A DNA stretch of 53,092 bases from assembly GCA_964383675.1 (NCBI GenBank), contig CAYLHX010000008.1, positions 1 through 53,092 on the forward strand. The letters run 5' to 3'. The notes beneath the pieces are model-generated. The model did not search any database, was not told where the DNA came from, and worked only from the letters and a program-made list of their open reading frames with translations. Position numbers and translations under genes: made by a program. Numbering within the stretch: position 1 is the stretch's first letter; every line of letters begins with the position of its first letter. Origin of the DNA: CAYLHX01 sp964383675 (GTDB lineage Bacteria; Patescibacteriota; Gracilibacteria; UBA1369; LOWO2-01-FULL-3). Shown in pieces: positions 1 through 8,455 of the stretch.

Positions 1-3000
1 GCCAGAGAATACCACGTCAGCACTTTTCGCGGTTATTTAGTCATTATCAATACTTCAGAAAGAGCGGCCAACTCCTTATTATCCAGCGCCGAATCGATAC
101 GCAAAAATGTTCCGGAGGCAAAAATATTCCTCGGCCAAAGCACTTTAAGCTACCCCGACCAAAAAAGTTTCGATCTTGGCCCCGGCTTCCCCAACGGAGA
201 GATGCAAGATCAATGGCGTGGTTACGAGCATGAAACTTATATAACCAGAGAATTAGCAGAAAATCTTACCAATCCAAGCAGCAGAGAAGGATCACTTTGT
301 GACGTAGAACTTTCAGAAACCACCGACCAGAACATATATATTCTTGACAACTACACCCCAAAACCAAAACTACGAGTCGGCGGGCCGGACAGACTTATCG
401 GCTACGGCGATAAACTATTCGAGCTCTCCGGACACCTAAGAGACGACGACACAAGATTGATATTTGTAAAAGGTGAAGCAGGTATTGGTAAATCCAGAAT
501 ACTATCACACGCAGCGGAAGACCTGCCCAATGCCATCATAACTTCCCTTGACGCTTCAGACAAAAACGTCCACGGTGCCGGAATGGTAACTCTCGCAAAA
601 CAATTAGCCTTACTTATCGCCGAAGACGAACTCTTGCAAGACGATGAAGCTCCCCAAGCGGCAACTGGCAATGCAGTTTCTCTAACAAAATTCAGTAAGT
701 TAGCAAGACCGGCACAAATTGAATACGCCTTAAGCAACCCCGATCAATTAGCCCAACTCTGTCTTGGAGCACTTCAGACATTAAATTTAACAAGAGCTCA
801 AAAACTACCTTTCATTCTTGAAGATTTACATCACGCCGACGAATTCTCGGCAAAACACCTTTTAGCCATCGCGAACGAATATATTGAAACAACCGAAGGT
901 AAAGTTGTTATCTCGATGCGTCCGGAAGAGATGCATCAATCCGAAGAACAAAACAAGTTAAAAGCACAAATTGAAAGCTTTTATGGTGAAGAATCCGTAG
1001 GGACAGTAAATCTTGAAGGCCTTAACTTTCAAAATGAAGAAATCTCATATGATTTCGCCTTCTATTCCTTACCGGAAGCCGTAAGGGCCGGTCGAGAACT
1101 AGGGACATGGCATCGAGATCTCGGAAAAGCGGCAGGCAATTCGCCATTTAAAATGAAGACCTTTATGGATGCCATCTTGTCAGATCCGGAAAACCTGGAA
1201 ATCAGAGGCAACACCATTTACGTAAAACCAAGCGTTTTGGATCGTATTCAAAAAGTTTCCAGTACTAGCGATTTTGGAGAGTTCATACAGGAAAGAATCG
1301 AAAAGCTAAGCACAGAAGCCAAACAAATTCTACAATCCATTGCTCTTGCAGGTGGAAAGCTAACGGCAGATCAAATCCAAGGCGTAATAGAAGCAATTCT
1401 AGGAACATCTGTAGCCTCAGAGGACATGCTCACAATCTATGCAGAACTCTTAAATAATGGTTACATAGTTAAAAATCCCGAGGATGACAGCTTCCAATTC
1501 CAACACGAATCCATGACCGAATTTGCCGCAAACTCATTCACTGACCCGGCAGAAAAAAGAATGATCGCCTCCTTCCTTTTAACTCGTTTCGCGCACGACA
1601 AGACAGTGCACCCCGACGTTCATTTCTCTCTCATGCTACATTTCGGTGAAAGCGAGCCCGAGGACAACGAGCGCTATTGGCAATCACTTGGACAAGCAGC
1701 CTCCGCCGCCTTCGCCAATGCCAGAGAACATAATGCTATCGGTAAAAGCCACGCCATTGCCAGAAGGCTCTACGATCCGATCAACCAGGGCGGATTAGCA
1801 AAAATTCACGAAACCATTCAAGCATTAAAAGCGGTCAACCTTGAAGGACTATCCGATTCTACGGTTCGCCTTGCAGTTGAAACACTAATGAACCTGGCCG
1901 AAAGTGCCATTTATCTTGGACGTAATGAAGATTCTGCGGCAGCTCTTGATACCCTCAAAAACATAGTATATGCCTTACAAACTTTTAATCTCCCGGAAGA
2001 AGTCATCAGCAACAAACGACTTACAAAACTGGTTTATGAAAAAGCCTATATCGTCAACGTACCTCAAATAATGGAGGATGTTTACGAAAAAGAAATCAAG
2101 GACAGCGCCGAATTTAGTGATGAAGAAAAGGCGGTTGCGCTAATTAAATTGCAATATCGTAAAAGAAACTATCAGGGAGCAATCGCAACTTTCGAGCAAC
2201 ATCGCGAAGCTCTTGAAGCTGTCAACAAAAGACATCAGGATGCCAACAAAGGTCGTCCGCATCCGGAATTCGTTGAAGCCTTCAGAGTTGCAAAAACACG
2301 CGCACCGCTGGAAATGGTTGACAAGTCTATAAAAAATCTTGGCCATGGAATTCGATTGGATGACGACATCACCCTGCAACCAGGCGCAATCGATCCAACC
2401 AGACCAGAACAAGCCGCACAGTTAGCAAAAATATATCAAGCCCTAATGGTCTTTGAAGGTTGGGAAGAAAGTTTCCCAACAATGCTCTACCCTTACGCTA
2501 AAATGACCACGGAGGAAGTTCGAGGCCGCCTGCATGCACTATTGGGAGACACCAACGAGTCAATTACCAGATTAAAAGAAGCCTGGCGTCTAGCCAATAA
2601 AATGGACCTACACCACGAAGCGGCCAGATATGCCAAAATGCTCGGAGACAGGCATGTTGATCGCTTTTTCTTGGGACAACAAACCGGCAAGGGGGGCACT
2701 CTAAGACATCAAAGTAGCGACCTCCTCAAGGCTATCGCAATTTACAGCAAAGAAGGCATGGCCTCACTCACTCAACTTGGAGATGCCCGAGACTTCTACC
2801 ACGTTGCCATGCGCATACAAAAAGCTCGTGCCCTGGAACTTTTGTTAGAAAATGCCGATCTAGACGGATACGAAAGAATCCCTCAAGCCCTAAAGTCCGA
2901 ATTGGAACCAATGATCCAGGAGGCCTTATTTGAAGATCTTGCCTTCATCAACCAAAGGTACAGTGCGGCAATCAGCAACCTAGAAAAACACAGCCGTGAA

Positions 3001-3387
3001 AGCTACAATGCCACATTAAAAAACCGTGATTACGATACTGACAAGGCCTACATGGAAGAAATCGCTTACTACTACACAAGCTACTTGGGACTTCTATTGG
3101 AATTCGCCAAAAAACTTGACATCACAGTCCCTAACGAGATCTTTGATGCAGAAGCATCACCTTTTACCAGCCCGGACATGATTGGCGGAGCACTGGAACT
3201 ATCCGCTCACTTTGAAGATAAAAACATGGGGGAATTATCAAACAGAGGAGAAGCCGCAAGAAAACGTGACGGATTGATACATATTTTCCGTGAAACATTA
3301 AGCAGAAGAACCGAAAGAACTCTACAAATTGAAGAAGAAACAAGGAAAAGAAGACGTATTGAAGAGGGCGAAGAGACCACCCGCTAA
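1..3387 (+). CDS. AAA_16/ORC-like NTPase with helical-repeat C-terminus, 5' truncated by window edge
   Basis: The reading frame is open from base 1, so the gene starts upstream; the first in-window ATG (202) is not the true start. In-window residue 158 begins a Walker A motif (GEAGIGKS) and about residue 274 a Walker B-type motif (EDLHHAD), the pattern seen in AAA_16 ATPases of multidomain signalling proteins such as class III cyclase-AAA-TPR fusions. The rest, about 700 residues, is alpha-helical and looks like degenerate TPR-type repeats, ending in a very basic and acidic tail. The residues before the ATPase might be the end of a cyclase-like domain, but I see no diagnostic motif. It is followed by a strong terminator. 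Likely a cytoplasmic signalling or regulatory ATPase; substrate unknown. The ATPase call is firm, the wider family is inference. Confidence 0.7.
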   Translation, partial: AREYHVSTFRGYLVIINTSERAANSLLSSAESIRKNVPEAKIFLGQSTLSYPDQKSFDLGPGFPNGEMQDQWRGYEHETYITRELAENLTNPSSREGSLCDVELSETTDQNIYILDNYTPKPKLRVGGPDRLIGYGDKLFELSGHLRDDDTRLIFVKGEAGIGKSRILSHAAEDLPNAIITSLDASDKNVHGAGMVTLAKQLALLIAEDELLQDDEAPQAATGNAVSLTKFSKLARPAQIEYALSNPDQLAQLCLGALQTLNLTRAQKLPFILEDLHHADEFSAKHLLAIANEYIETTEGKVVISMRPEEMHQSEEQNKLKAQIESFYGEESVGTVNLEGLNFQNEEISYDFAFYSLPEAVRAGRELGTWHRDLGKAAGNSPFKMKTFMDAILSDPENLEIRGNTIYVKPSVLDRIQKVSSTSDFGEFIQERIEKLSTEAKQILQSIALAGGKLTADQIQGVIEAILGTSVASEDMLTIYAELLNNGYIVKNPEDDSFQFQHESMTEFAANSFTDPAEKRMIASFLLTRFAHDKTVHPDVHFSLMLHFGESEPEDNERYWQSLGQAASAAFANAREHNAIGKSHAIARRLYDPINQGGLAKIHETIQALKAVNLEGLSDSTVRLAVETLMNLAESAIYLGRNEDSAAALDTLKNIVYALQTFNLPEEVISNKRLTKLVYEKAYIVNVPQIMEDVYEKEIKDSAEFSDEEKAVALIKLQYRKRNYQGAIATFEQHREALEAVNKRHQDANKGRPHPEFVEAFRVAKTRAPLEMVDKSIKNLGHGIRLDDDITLQPGAIDPTRPEQAAQLAKIYQALMVFEGWEESFPTMLYPYAKMTTEEVRGRLHALLGDTNESITRLKEAWRLANKMDLHHEAARYAKMLGDRHVDRFFLGQQTGKGGTLRHQSSDLLKAIAIYSKEGMASLTQLGDARDFYHVAMRIQKARALELLLENADLDGYERIPQALKSELEPMIQEALFEDLAFINQRYSAAISNLEKHSRESYNATLKNRDYDTDKAYMEEIAYYYTSYLGLLLEFAKKLDITVPNEIFDAEASPFTSPDMIGGALELSAHFEDKNMGELSNRGEAARKRDGLIHIFRETLSRRTERTLQIEEETRKRRRIEEGEETTR

Positions 3388-3423
3388 CAAAAATTAGCCA
3401 AAACCCTCAAAATAAATTATATT

Positions 3424-3452
3424 AAGTCCCGCCGAATTCGGCGGGACTTTTA
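3424..3452 (+). terminator. Rho-independent terminator after the AAA ATPase gene
   Basis: A perfect 26-bp palindrome (3424-3449, 13-bp arms around GAATTC) is followed by a short T-run. It sits between the stop at 3387 and the next start at 3464, so it separates the two transcription units. Confidence 0.85.
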
Positions 3453-3463
3453 AATCCAAACCA

Positions 3464-5179
3464 ATGATCAAAAAACTGCAAAAACTGTTAACCATAGCAA
3501 TCGCCATAAGTGCCTTATTAAGCCAAAACTTGGTAGCCCTCAGTTTTTACAGCGACGTAACGGAAGATCATGAATATTATACGGAAATCAAATATCTCTA
3601 TGACAAAGGCCTGCTGCCCGAATACGACGACAATAAATTCCGGCCGGACGATAAAGTTAAAAAAAGCGAATTCTACAAACTACTTTTGACTTATGCTCAA
3701 GCGGAAATCAGCAGTACGGCACTCCTACCTTTCAAAGACACCAGCAACACCGCCAATTACGCAAAACACTTGCAAACCGCTTTAGATCTGGGATTAATCA
3801 TCCCTATCGGTCAAAATCCGGAATTTAGCCCGGACAACACCCTGACCAAACAATTCATCTTAAAAAAGCTCTTTGAGAGCCTGGGCATAGGCACCACCTA
3901 CTTCTTCGACCAAGACAAATTCCCCTACATCGACCTGAAAGTAAATTCCGACACCGCAGTCATCGCCATTAAAGCATCCGAACTGGGCATAAACGAAGAA
4001 AACAACGAATATTTCAAACTGGCAAAACGCCCAAGCAGAGCAGAGTTGGCTTATTACCTCTACAAAATCAATCAATACAAGCCAGACGGCAAAATAACTC
4101 AAGTCACTATCAATACCAAGAAATCCGAAAGTGACGATCCGGATCTATCCAAATTTCTGGAAATCTGGAACACCCTTCACGACAACTTTCTCTACAATGA
4201 AGAACTCAACAATCAAGAACTCATCTTTTCAGCCTTAAAAGGTATGTTTGAAGAGATTGAAGACATCTACACCAGCTTCCAAGAGCCTCAAGACGCGGAG
4301 GCATTTTTGGACCAACTTTCCAATGAGTACGAAGGCGTTGGAATGTCTATCGATCTGATCGACGACCAAGTAATCATAGTATCCCCGTTCGTAGACTCCC
4401 CCGCCGAAAAAGCCGGATTAAAACCCAACGACATCATCATCAAAGTGGATGACGAAGATATTGCCGGGTTGACCGTAAACCAGATAGTCAACAAGATCAA
4501 AGGCCCAGCGGATACTACCGTCAAAATAACCGTAGACCGCGAGGGCGAAATATTGGATTTTGATGTTATTCGCGAATTTATCCTTTACGAAAGCGTCCAG
4601 CACAAAATAATCAATGAAGGAAACAAACAAATCGGCTACATTCAGGTAATAACTTTTGCCGTAGACACTTACAGCGAATTCGAAGAAGCAGCAAACACCA
4701 TGGTGGAAGAAGAGGTTGACGGTCTTATTATTGATTTAAGAAGTAATCCGGGAGGCTACCTCGAAATAGTTATAGGCATGATCAGCCTTTTCACAGAGGA
4801 AGCAACGCCGGCCCTACTAATCGAAACCGCCGACGGTACTCAAGAAAAGTACCGCACCGCTGCCAACGGGCTTTTAAAAGATTTTGAAACGGTAGTCTTG
4901 ATCAATAAGGGCTCCGCCTCCGCCTCAGAGATCATGGCTGGAGCACTACAGGATTACGGCATCGCCAAAATTATAGGCGAAATCTCCTTTGGCAAGGGCA
5001 CCATTCAACAACTACAAGAGTTTGATGACGGTTCTCTTTTCAAATACACCATCGCCAAATGGCTGACTCCGAACGCCCGAGACATCAATGGCATCGGTAT
5101 AACACCGGACAAGATAGTTGAACAAAAAAATGGAACAACGATCGATGAGCAACTGGAGGCCGCTTTAGCAGAATTCTAA
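3464..5179 (+). CDS. Secreted C-terminal processing peptidase (S41) with SLH and PDZ domains
   Basis: A 571-aa exported serine protease of the CtpA/Tsp family. Order: signal peptide or membrane anchor (residues 1-25), about three SLH-like segments (roughly 27-72, 88-130, 150-195) that would attach it to the cell wall, a PDZ domain (about 287-370) and the S41 catalytic domain. The catalytic pair is visible: Ser486 in GSASASE and Lys511 in SFGKG, 25 residues apart as in E. coli Tsp. The segment IIDLRSNPGG is also typical. SLH plus S41 is a Gram-positive-style surface arrangement and fits a cell without a conventional outer membrane. No Shine-Dalgarno precedes the ATG. It ends directly against the convergent VirB4-like gene, whose stop codon begins at the next base. 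Substrates are unknown. Confidence 0.92.
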   Translation: MIKKLQKLLTIAIAISALLSQNLVALSFYSDVTEDHEYYTEIKYLYDKGLLPEYDDNKFRPDDKVKKSEFYKLLLTYAQAEISSTALLPFKDTSNTANYAKHLQTALDLGLIIPIGQNPEFSPDNTLTKQFILKKLFESLGIGTTYFFDQDKFPYIDLKVNSDTAVIAIKASELGINEENNEYFKLAKRPSRAELAYYLYKINQYKPDGKITQVTINTKKSESDDPDLSKFLEIWNTLHDNFLYNEELNNQELIFSALKGMFEEIEDIYTSFQEPQDAEAFLDQLSNEYEGVGMSIDLIDDQVIIVSPFVDSPAEKAGLKPNDIIIKVDDEDIAGLTVNQIVNKIKGPADTTVKITVDREGEILDFDVIREFILYESVQHKIINEGNKQIGYIQVITFAVDTYSEFEEAANTMVEEEVDGLIIDLRSNPGGYLEIVIGMISLFTEEATPALLIETADGTQEKYRTAANGLLKDFETVVLINKGSASASEIMAGALQDYGIAKIIGEISFGKGTIQQLQEFDDGSLFKYTIAKWLTPNARDINGIGITPDKIVEQKNGTTIDEQLEAALAEF

Positions 5180-7780
5180 TTAGGCCTCACCACGTTGTTG
5201 TAAAATATCTTCCGGATTGGTCGTCACAATTCGATCTTCGGTGTAGGAAGCTATAATCTGCATCGCCACATGCTTCAAACCGGCAAAGAAAAGTCCTTGT
5301 CCGACATTGCTGTTCAAAAGCACATACTTTTCCCCTTCCGTAAGATTGAAAATTTTACCGAGCACATCCACCGCCGAAGGCGCCTGCTTCAGCAACAACT
5401 GTATCGATGAGTTGGTAATAATCGGCTTACCGAAGTCGCTCTTAATAAAATCTTCCACATCCTGCGTAATAGTTGTAACTCCAAGGTAATATTTTCTGGC
5501 CCTCTTCACCAGTCCGTACAAAAATTTTGCACTATCTTCATACTGCATCATCGACCAGGCCTCATCAATAACCAAAATCCTCTTCTTTAGTTCGCTACGA
5601 ACACGATTCCAGATGTAGTTCAAAATGATATACATGGCAATCGGACGCAAAGCATCTTCCAAATCACGAATACAGAAGACCATCATTCCACTGGAAAGGT
5701 CCACATTGGTCTGTTTGCTGAAAATACCGGCATAAGTACCGTGAGTATACTTGGAAAGCCTTTGCACCAAAGATTCAGCGCCTTGCATTGAAGACAGAAC
5801 CTGATATAGGTCTTCCATTGTCGGCGGCTCATAAATTGAAGGATCAACCACCTCCATGGTAATCCCCTTAAGAGCATACACATCAAGCATAGCAGTATCC
5901 AAAATTCCCTCTTCTTCGGGAGTAAGCCCGCCCAACATCAATTTAAGCAAACCATGCAAAGTAATAATATTTGAACGCAACAGATCACCCGGCTGCACCT
6001 CATCACCCTCAATCGGCTTAGGTAAATCAAAAGGATTAATTCGGCGATCACTATTTAGACTTAATCTCAAATAAGAACCACCCACAACTGTAGTTAAAGC
6101 TTCATACTCATTTTCCGGATCAATCACGATAACATCGGTACCCATCATCATAAGTCTTAAAATCTCCAGCTTCACAGCGTAAGACTTACCGGCACCGGAC
6201 TTGGCGAAAACCACGCTATTGGCGTTTTCCAGTGCAAAACGATCAAAGATAACCAAACTATCATTATGACGATTGATTCCATACAAAATTCCCTTATCCG
6301 AAGTTAAATCGGAAGAGGTAAACGGAAAAGTTGTGGAAAGCGGACCGGTGTTCATATTACGGATCACGTAAAGTTCATCCAGACACATCGGCAAAGCCGC
6401 ATTAAAACCATGCTCAGCCTGTAACTGACACCTCTTGGTCATCACTAATTTACCGGCCAAAAGACTTTCCAGCTGCTTGGCAATCTTTTCCAGCTTCTTT
6501 TCAGACTTCGCATAAACTGTAAAATAAAGGGCAAATTGAAAAAACTTCTCCTGACCGCGCTGAATCTCGGTTCGCAATTGCTCGGCATCCTCCAAAGCGG
6601 TCTCCAATGCCGGATCACGCACCTGTCCCTTTTCAGCGTTTATACGAATACTGGACTGCATCTGCGCCACCTTTTTTTTCAAAGTTTTCATAATCTGCTC
6701 GGAACTGATCGGATAGATATACTGAGACACGTCCATAGTCACATCAAAGTTGATAACCGGAGCCAACCAGTTCACATCAAGATAACGCGGATAAGCAAAA
6801 ACGTAGAAAGATCTGGCGTAAAAACCATCCAGACGGATCGAGTCATATTGAATTTCCATGGAAGAAGGCGCAATTAAATCCTTAATCACCGCTAATCCTT
6901 CCTGATAAATCTTCTCGGCCTCAATATATTCTTTCTTCTCCTTATCACTCAATTTCAAATTCTTACCGGTCTCCTTCTTAAGCTCGTGAGCCGAGTCCAC
7001 CTTATCGACAGTTTCCTTACTCTTCTTACTGTTAAAAACAAATAAAGACTTAACCTTCTCAAAAATCGACTTCCTCTTTGCGGTTTGAGCCGGATCCACT
7101 TGAACCTCTTCTTCGCCCCCCCCCTCCTCTTCGTCTTTAACATTATCTCCAGACTCAGGCTTGGTATCGGTAGAATCAGTCAATGCTGGAACATTCGCCT
7201 CCTCAACCGGCTGCTCACCGACCGACTCAACGTTTTCCAGCTTCAACTCCTCACCATTATCATCTTTCAAAGACTTTGGCGCTTGCTCTTCAGTCGGCAA
7301 ACGCATTCCGGTACGCGGATCATAACCGGCGGCAAGCATCTCCTTCTCAGCCTCCTCTTCCTTAAACCATTTTCCGGTAATCGGATCAAACCCCGCGCTT
7401 TCCATCTTTTCAGCGGCTTCACTTTCCAGTTTTTTAATAACTTCAAGCGCCGGCGTAACCTCAATAATGGAACCCGGATCCTGACCAAGTTCGGTCATGG
7501 AAGGTTTTTCAGCGCGCAAATTGGGAGCCGAAGCCTCAAGCTCCTGCTTCATAGCTTCAGTAGCCGAATCTTCTGTAGGGTTTATACCCTCCGAAGAAGC
7601 CAAATCTCCTCCCATATCGGCGATTTTATTGCCTGAAGAAGTTTTTCCGGAAGCCTCTGCCAGCCAGGCCGGTGTATCGGTATTTTTATGCTCTTCACGC
7701 TTAAAAACACTCTCTTCAAGAGGTTTTTGGGCATTTTGAGCGGAATTTTGTGCAGTTGTCTGAGTGTTTGTTGGATCCAT
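5180..7780 (-). CDS. VirB4/TraC-like type IV secretion ATPase with long acidic N-terminal extension
   Basis: An 866-aa protein. The C-terminal half is a VirB4-like motor: Walker A (SGAGKS, about 528-533) followed by VIVIDPENEYEAL, and Walker B-like LVIDEAW near residue 737. Residues about 330-500 resemble the VirB4 N-terminal domain. The first 300 residues are low-complexity, acidic and probably disordered; inside them a short motif (GxDPxTGxx, about 130-160) occurs twice. No conjugation partners are visible, as is common for solitary VirB4-like genes in CPR genomes, so a role in DNA uptake, pilus function or export is inference. A run of nine G (on the coding strand) lies in codons for GGG near residue 220. 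The start is ATG at 7780, with a promoter about 35 bases upstream. Confidence 0.85.
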   Translation of the reverse strand: MDPTNTQTTAQNSAQNAQKPLEESVFKREEHKNTDTPAWLAEASGKTSSGNKIADMGGDLASSEGINPTEDSATEAMKQELEASAPNLRAEKPSMTELGQDPGSIIEVTPALEVIKKLESEAAEKMESAGFDPITGKWFKEEEAEKEMLAAGYDPRTGMRLPTEEQAPKSLKDDNGEELKLENVESVGEQPVEEANVPALTDSTDTKPESGDNVKDEEEGGGEEEVQVDPAQTAKRKSIFEKVKSLFVFNSKKSKETVDKVDSAHELKKETGKNLKLSDKEKKEYIEAEKIYQEGLAVIKDLIAPSSMEIQYDSIRLDGFYARSFYVFAYPRYLDVNWLAPVINFDVTMDVSQYIYPISSEQIMKTLKKKVAQMQSSIRINAEKGQVRDPALETALEDAEQLRTEIQRGQEKFFQFALYFTVYAKSEKKLEKIAKQLESLLAGKLVMTKRCQLQAEHGFNAALPMCLDELYVIRNMNTGPLSTTFPFTSSDLTSDKGILYGINRHNDSLVIFDRFALENANSVVFAKSGAGKSYAVKLEILRLMMMGTDVIVIDPENEYEALTTVVGGSYLRLSLNSDRRINPFDLPKPIEGDEVQPGDLLRSNIITLHGLLKLMLGGLTPEEEGILDTAMLDVYALKGITMEVVDPSIYEPPTMEDLYQVLSSMQGAESLVQRLSKYTHGTYAGIFSKQTNVDLSSGMMVFCIRDLEDALRPIAMYIILNYIWNRVRSELKKRILVIDEAWSMMQYEDSAKFLYGLVKRARKYYLGVTTITQDVEDFIKSDFGKPIITNSSIQLLLKQAPSAVDVLGKIFNLTEGEKYVLLNSNVGQGLFFAGLKHVAMQIIASYTEDRIVTTNPEDILQQRGEA

Positions 7781-8024
7781 TAACTTGCTTTGTTTTTATT
7801 TCGAAATATCAGATCATTTTAGCAAAAATTAAGCTTTTTTACAAGCCTTCAAGCACAAATTCTATCAAAAGTTCTAAAATGAAAGTTACAACAAGACGAC
7901 ATCATATAAAACTTTTCTTCCTGGCCGGGAAGAAAAATGTGTGAGCGAGCGAGAACCTGCCAAAAGTTATCCTGTGGACAACTTTAGAAGGAGAAAAAAA
8001 CAGAGTGAATGAAGCCCGGATCAA
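7781..8024. other. Intergenic region, no gene recognised
   Basis: Apart from the VirB4 promoter, this stretch holds a small inverted repeat near 7916-7935 and a near-palindrome (GTTATCC TGT GGACAAC, 7966-7982) that contains a DnaA-box-like TGTGGACAA. A 64-codon frame at 7750-7944 has no recognisable product and I treat it as chance. Confidence 0.5.
7816..7844 (-). promoter_or_regulatory. Promoter of the VirB4-like gene
   Basis: On the minus strand: TTGTAA (7844-7839), a 17-bp spacer, TGC immediately before TAAAAT (7821-7816). It is an extended -10 sigma70-type promoter about 35 bases from the ATG. Confidence 0.6.
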
Positions 8025-8059
8025 GGGGCGCCGCCGACGTTTCCGTCGGACGGCGCCCC
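8025..8059 (-). terminator. GC-rich hairpin, probable terminator of the small GC-rich ORF
   Basis: Arms of 15 bases (8025-8039) and 16 bases (8044-8059) pair with one bulged base around a 4-base loop (GAAA, a GNRA tetraloop, when read on the minus strand). It lies 38 bases past the stop of the minus-strand ORF at 8097. The T-run that would make it a classic terminator comes only about 20 bases later on that strand, so it could also be a stable 3' end or RNA element. Confidence 0.55.
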
Positions 8060-8084
8060 TCTCACCTATTGAGCCCAGAAGGAG

Positions 8085-8104
8085 CGCGCTAGCACGCTAG
8101 CGCG
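8085..8104. repeat. Inverted repeat spanning the stop codon of the small ORF
   Basis: CGCGCTAGC and GCTAGCGCG flank a 2-base centre. The TAG stop codon of the minus-strand ORF lies inside the right arm. Its role is unknown. Confidence 0.7.
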
Positions 8105-8351
8105 TCCGCCCCTTCCAGTGCCCCTCGGGGGTGTTCTTGAGCCAGACCGGATCGGCCCAGCCCCCGTCCGGAGCACGCACCGGCTCGGGGAACTTGGCGG
8201 CCCGATCACCACCGGTCAACCAGCCCTGGTCGGAGCTGGAACCGTTGGAGTCCTGGTTCTGAGACACCACCGTCGCGGGCGGCACACCCTGGGCCGTCCC
8301 GCGACGGCCGATCAAGCGGAACACGAACGCACCCAACATCTTCTTCACCAT
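8097..8351 (-). CDS. Small GC-rich ORF of unknown function, likely foreign
   Basis: An 84-aa frame starting MVKKMLGAF and ending in a Trp/Gly/Pro-rich segment (about residues 45-84, with repeated W). By hand count, third codon positions are about 87% G or C with no third-position A, and Lys and Glu use only AAG and GAG, unlike every neighbour, where AAA and GAA dominate. A near-perfect Shine-Dalgarno (GGAGGAGG, 8368-8361) lies 9 bases before the ATG, while other genes here have none. The strong codon bias and Shine-Dalgarno support real coding origin in a GC-rich organism. The frame stays open upstream to 8441, but the ribosome site decides for 8351. I do not recognise the protein. It could be a recently acquired gene, a cassette, or an assembly artefact. 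Confidence 0.5.
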   Translation of the reverse strand: MVKKMLGAFVFRLIGRRGTAQGVPPATVVSQNQDSNGSSSDQGWLTGGDRAAKFPEPVRAPDGGWADPVWLKNTPEGHWKGRTR

Positions 8352-8360
8352 GGTTTGTGC

Positions 8361-8368
8361 CCTCCTCC
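8361..8368 (-). promoter_or_regulatory. Strong Shine-Dalgarno of the small GC-rich ORF
   Basis: GGAGGAGG on the minus strand, 9 bases before the ATG at 8351. It is the only strong Shine-Dalgarno I found in the window and fixes the start of this ORF. Confidence 0.7.
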
Positions 8369-8394
8369 GGCACGGTTTTCGCTCGCCCTCTGTC

Positions 8395-8455
8395 GGTGGG
8401 GCCAGCTTGTAAATCGCCGAAAATAAATCTCGACAGCTCACAAGCTGGCCCTACC
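8395..8455. repeat. 16-bp inverted repeat with 29-base loop
   Basis: Arms 8395-8410 and 8440-8455 match with one G/A difference (a G-U pair in RNA). It lies just upstream of the Shine-Dalgarno of the minus-strand ORF and could form a long leader hairpin. On the plus strand it is followed by ATTTT, so a terminator in that direction is an alternative. Confidence 0.65.

Noticed and set aside
2140..2412. Minus-strand frames inside large genes (for example 2140-2412, 10711-11175, 33966-34445)
   Set aside because: They run antisense to well supported genes, have no recognised domain or start signal, and reflect codon bias of the sense strand.
7750..7944. 64-codon plus-strand frame between the VirB4-like gene and the GC-rich cassette
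   Set aside because: No recognisable product, no start signal, and it begins inside the 5' end of the VirB4-like gene on the other strand.
7966..7982. Possible replication origin at a DnaA-box-like near-palindrome upstream of gyrA
   Set aside because: Only one DnaA-like box, no dnaA or dnaN nearby and no cluster of boxes; not enough for an origin call.
8118..8426. 102-codon plus-strand frame and 118-codon minus-strand frame (8206-8562) over the GC-rich cassette
   Set aside because: Both are shadows expected in GC-rich DNA; only the frame at 8097-8351 has a Shine-Dalgarno and the third-position bias of coding DNA.
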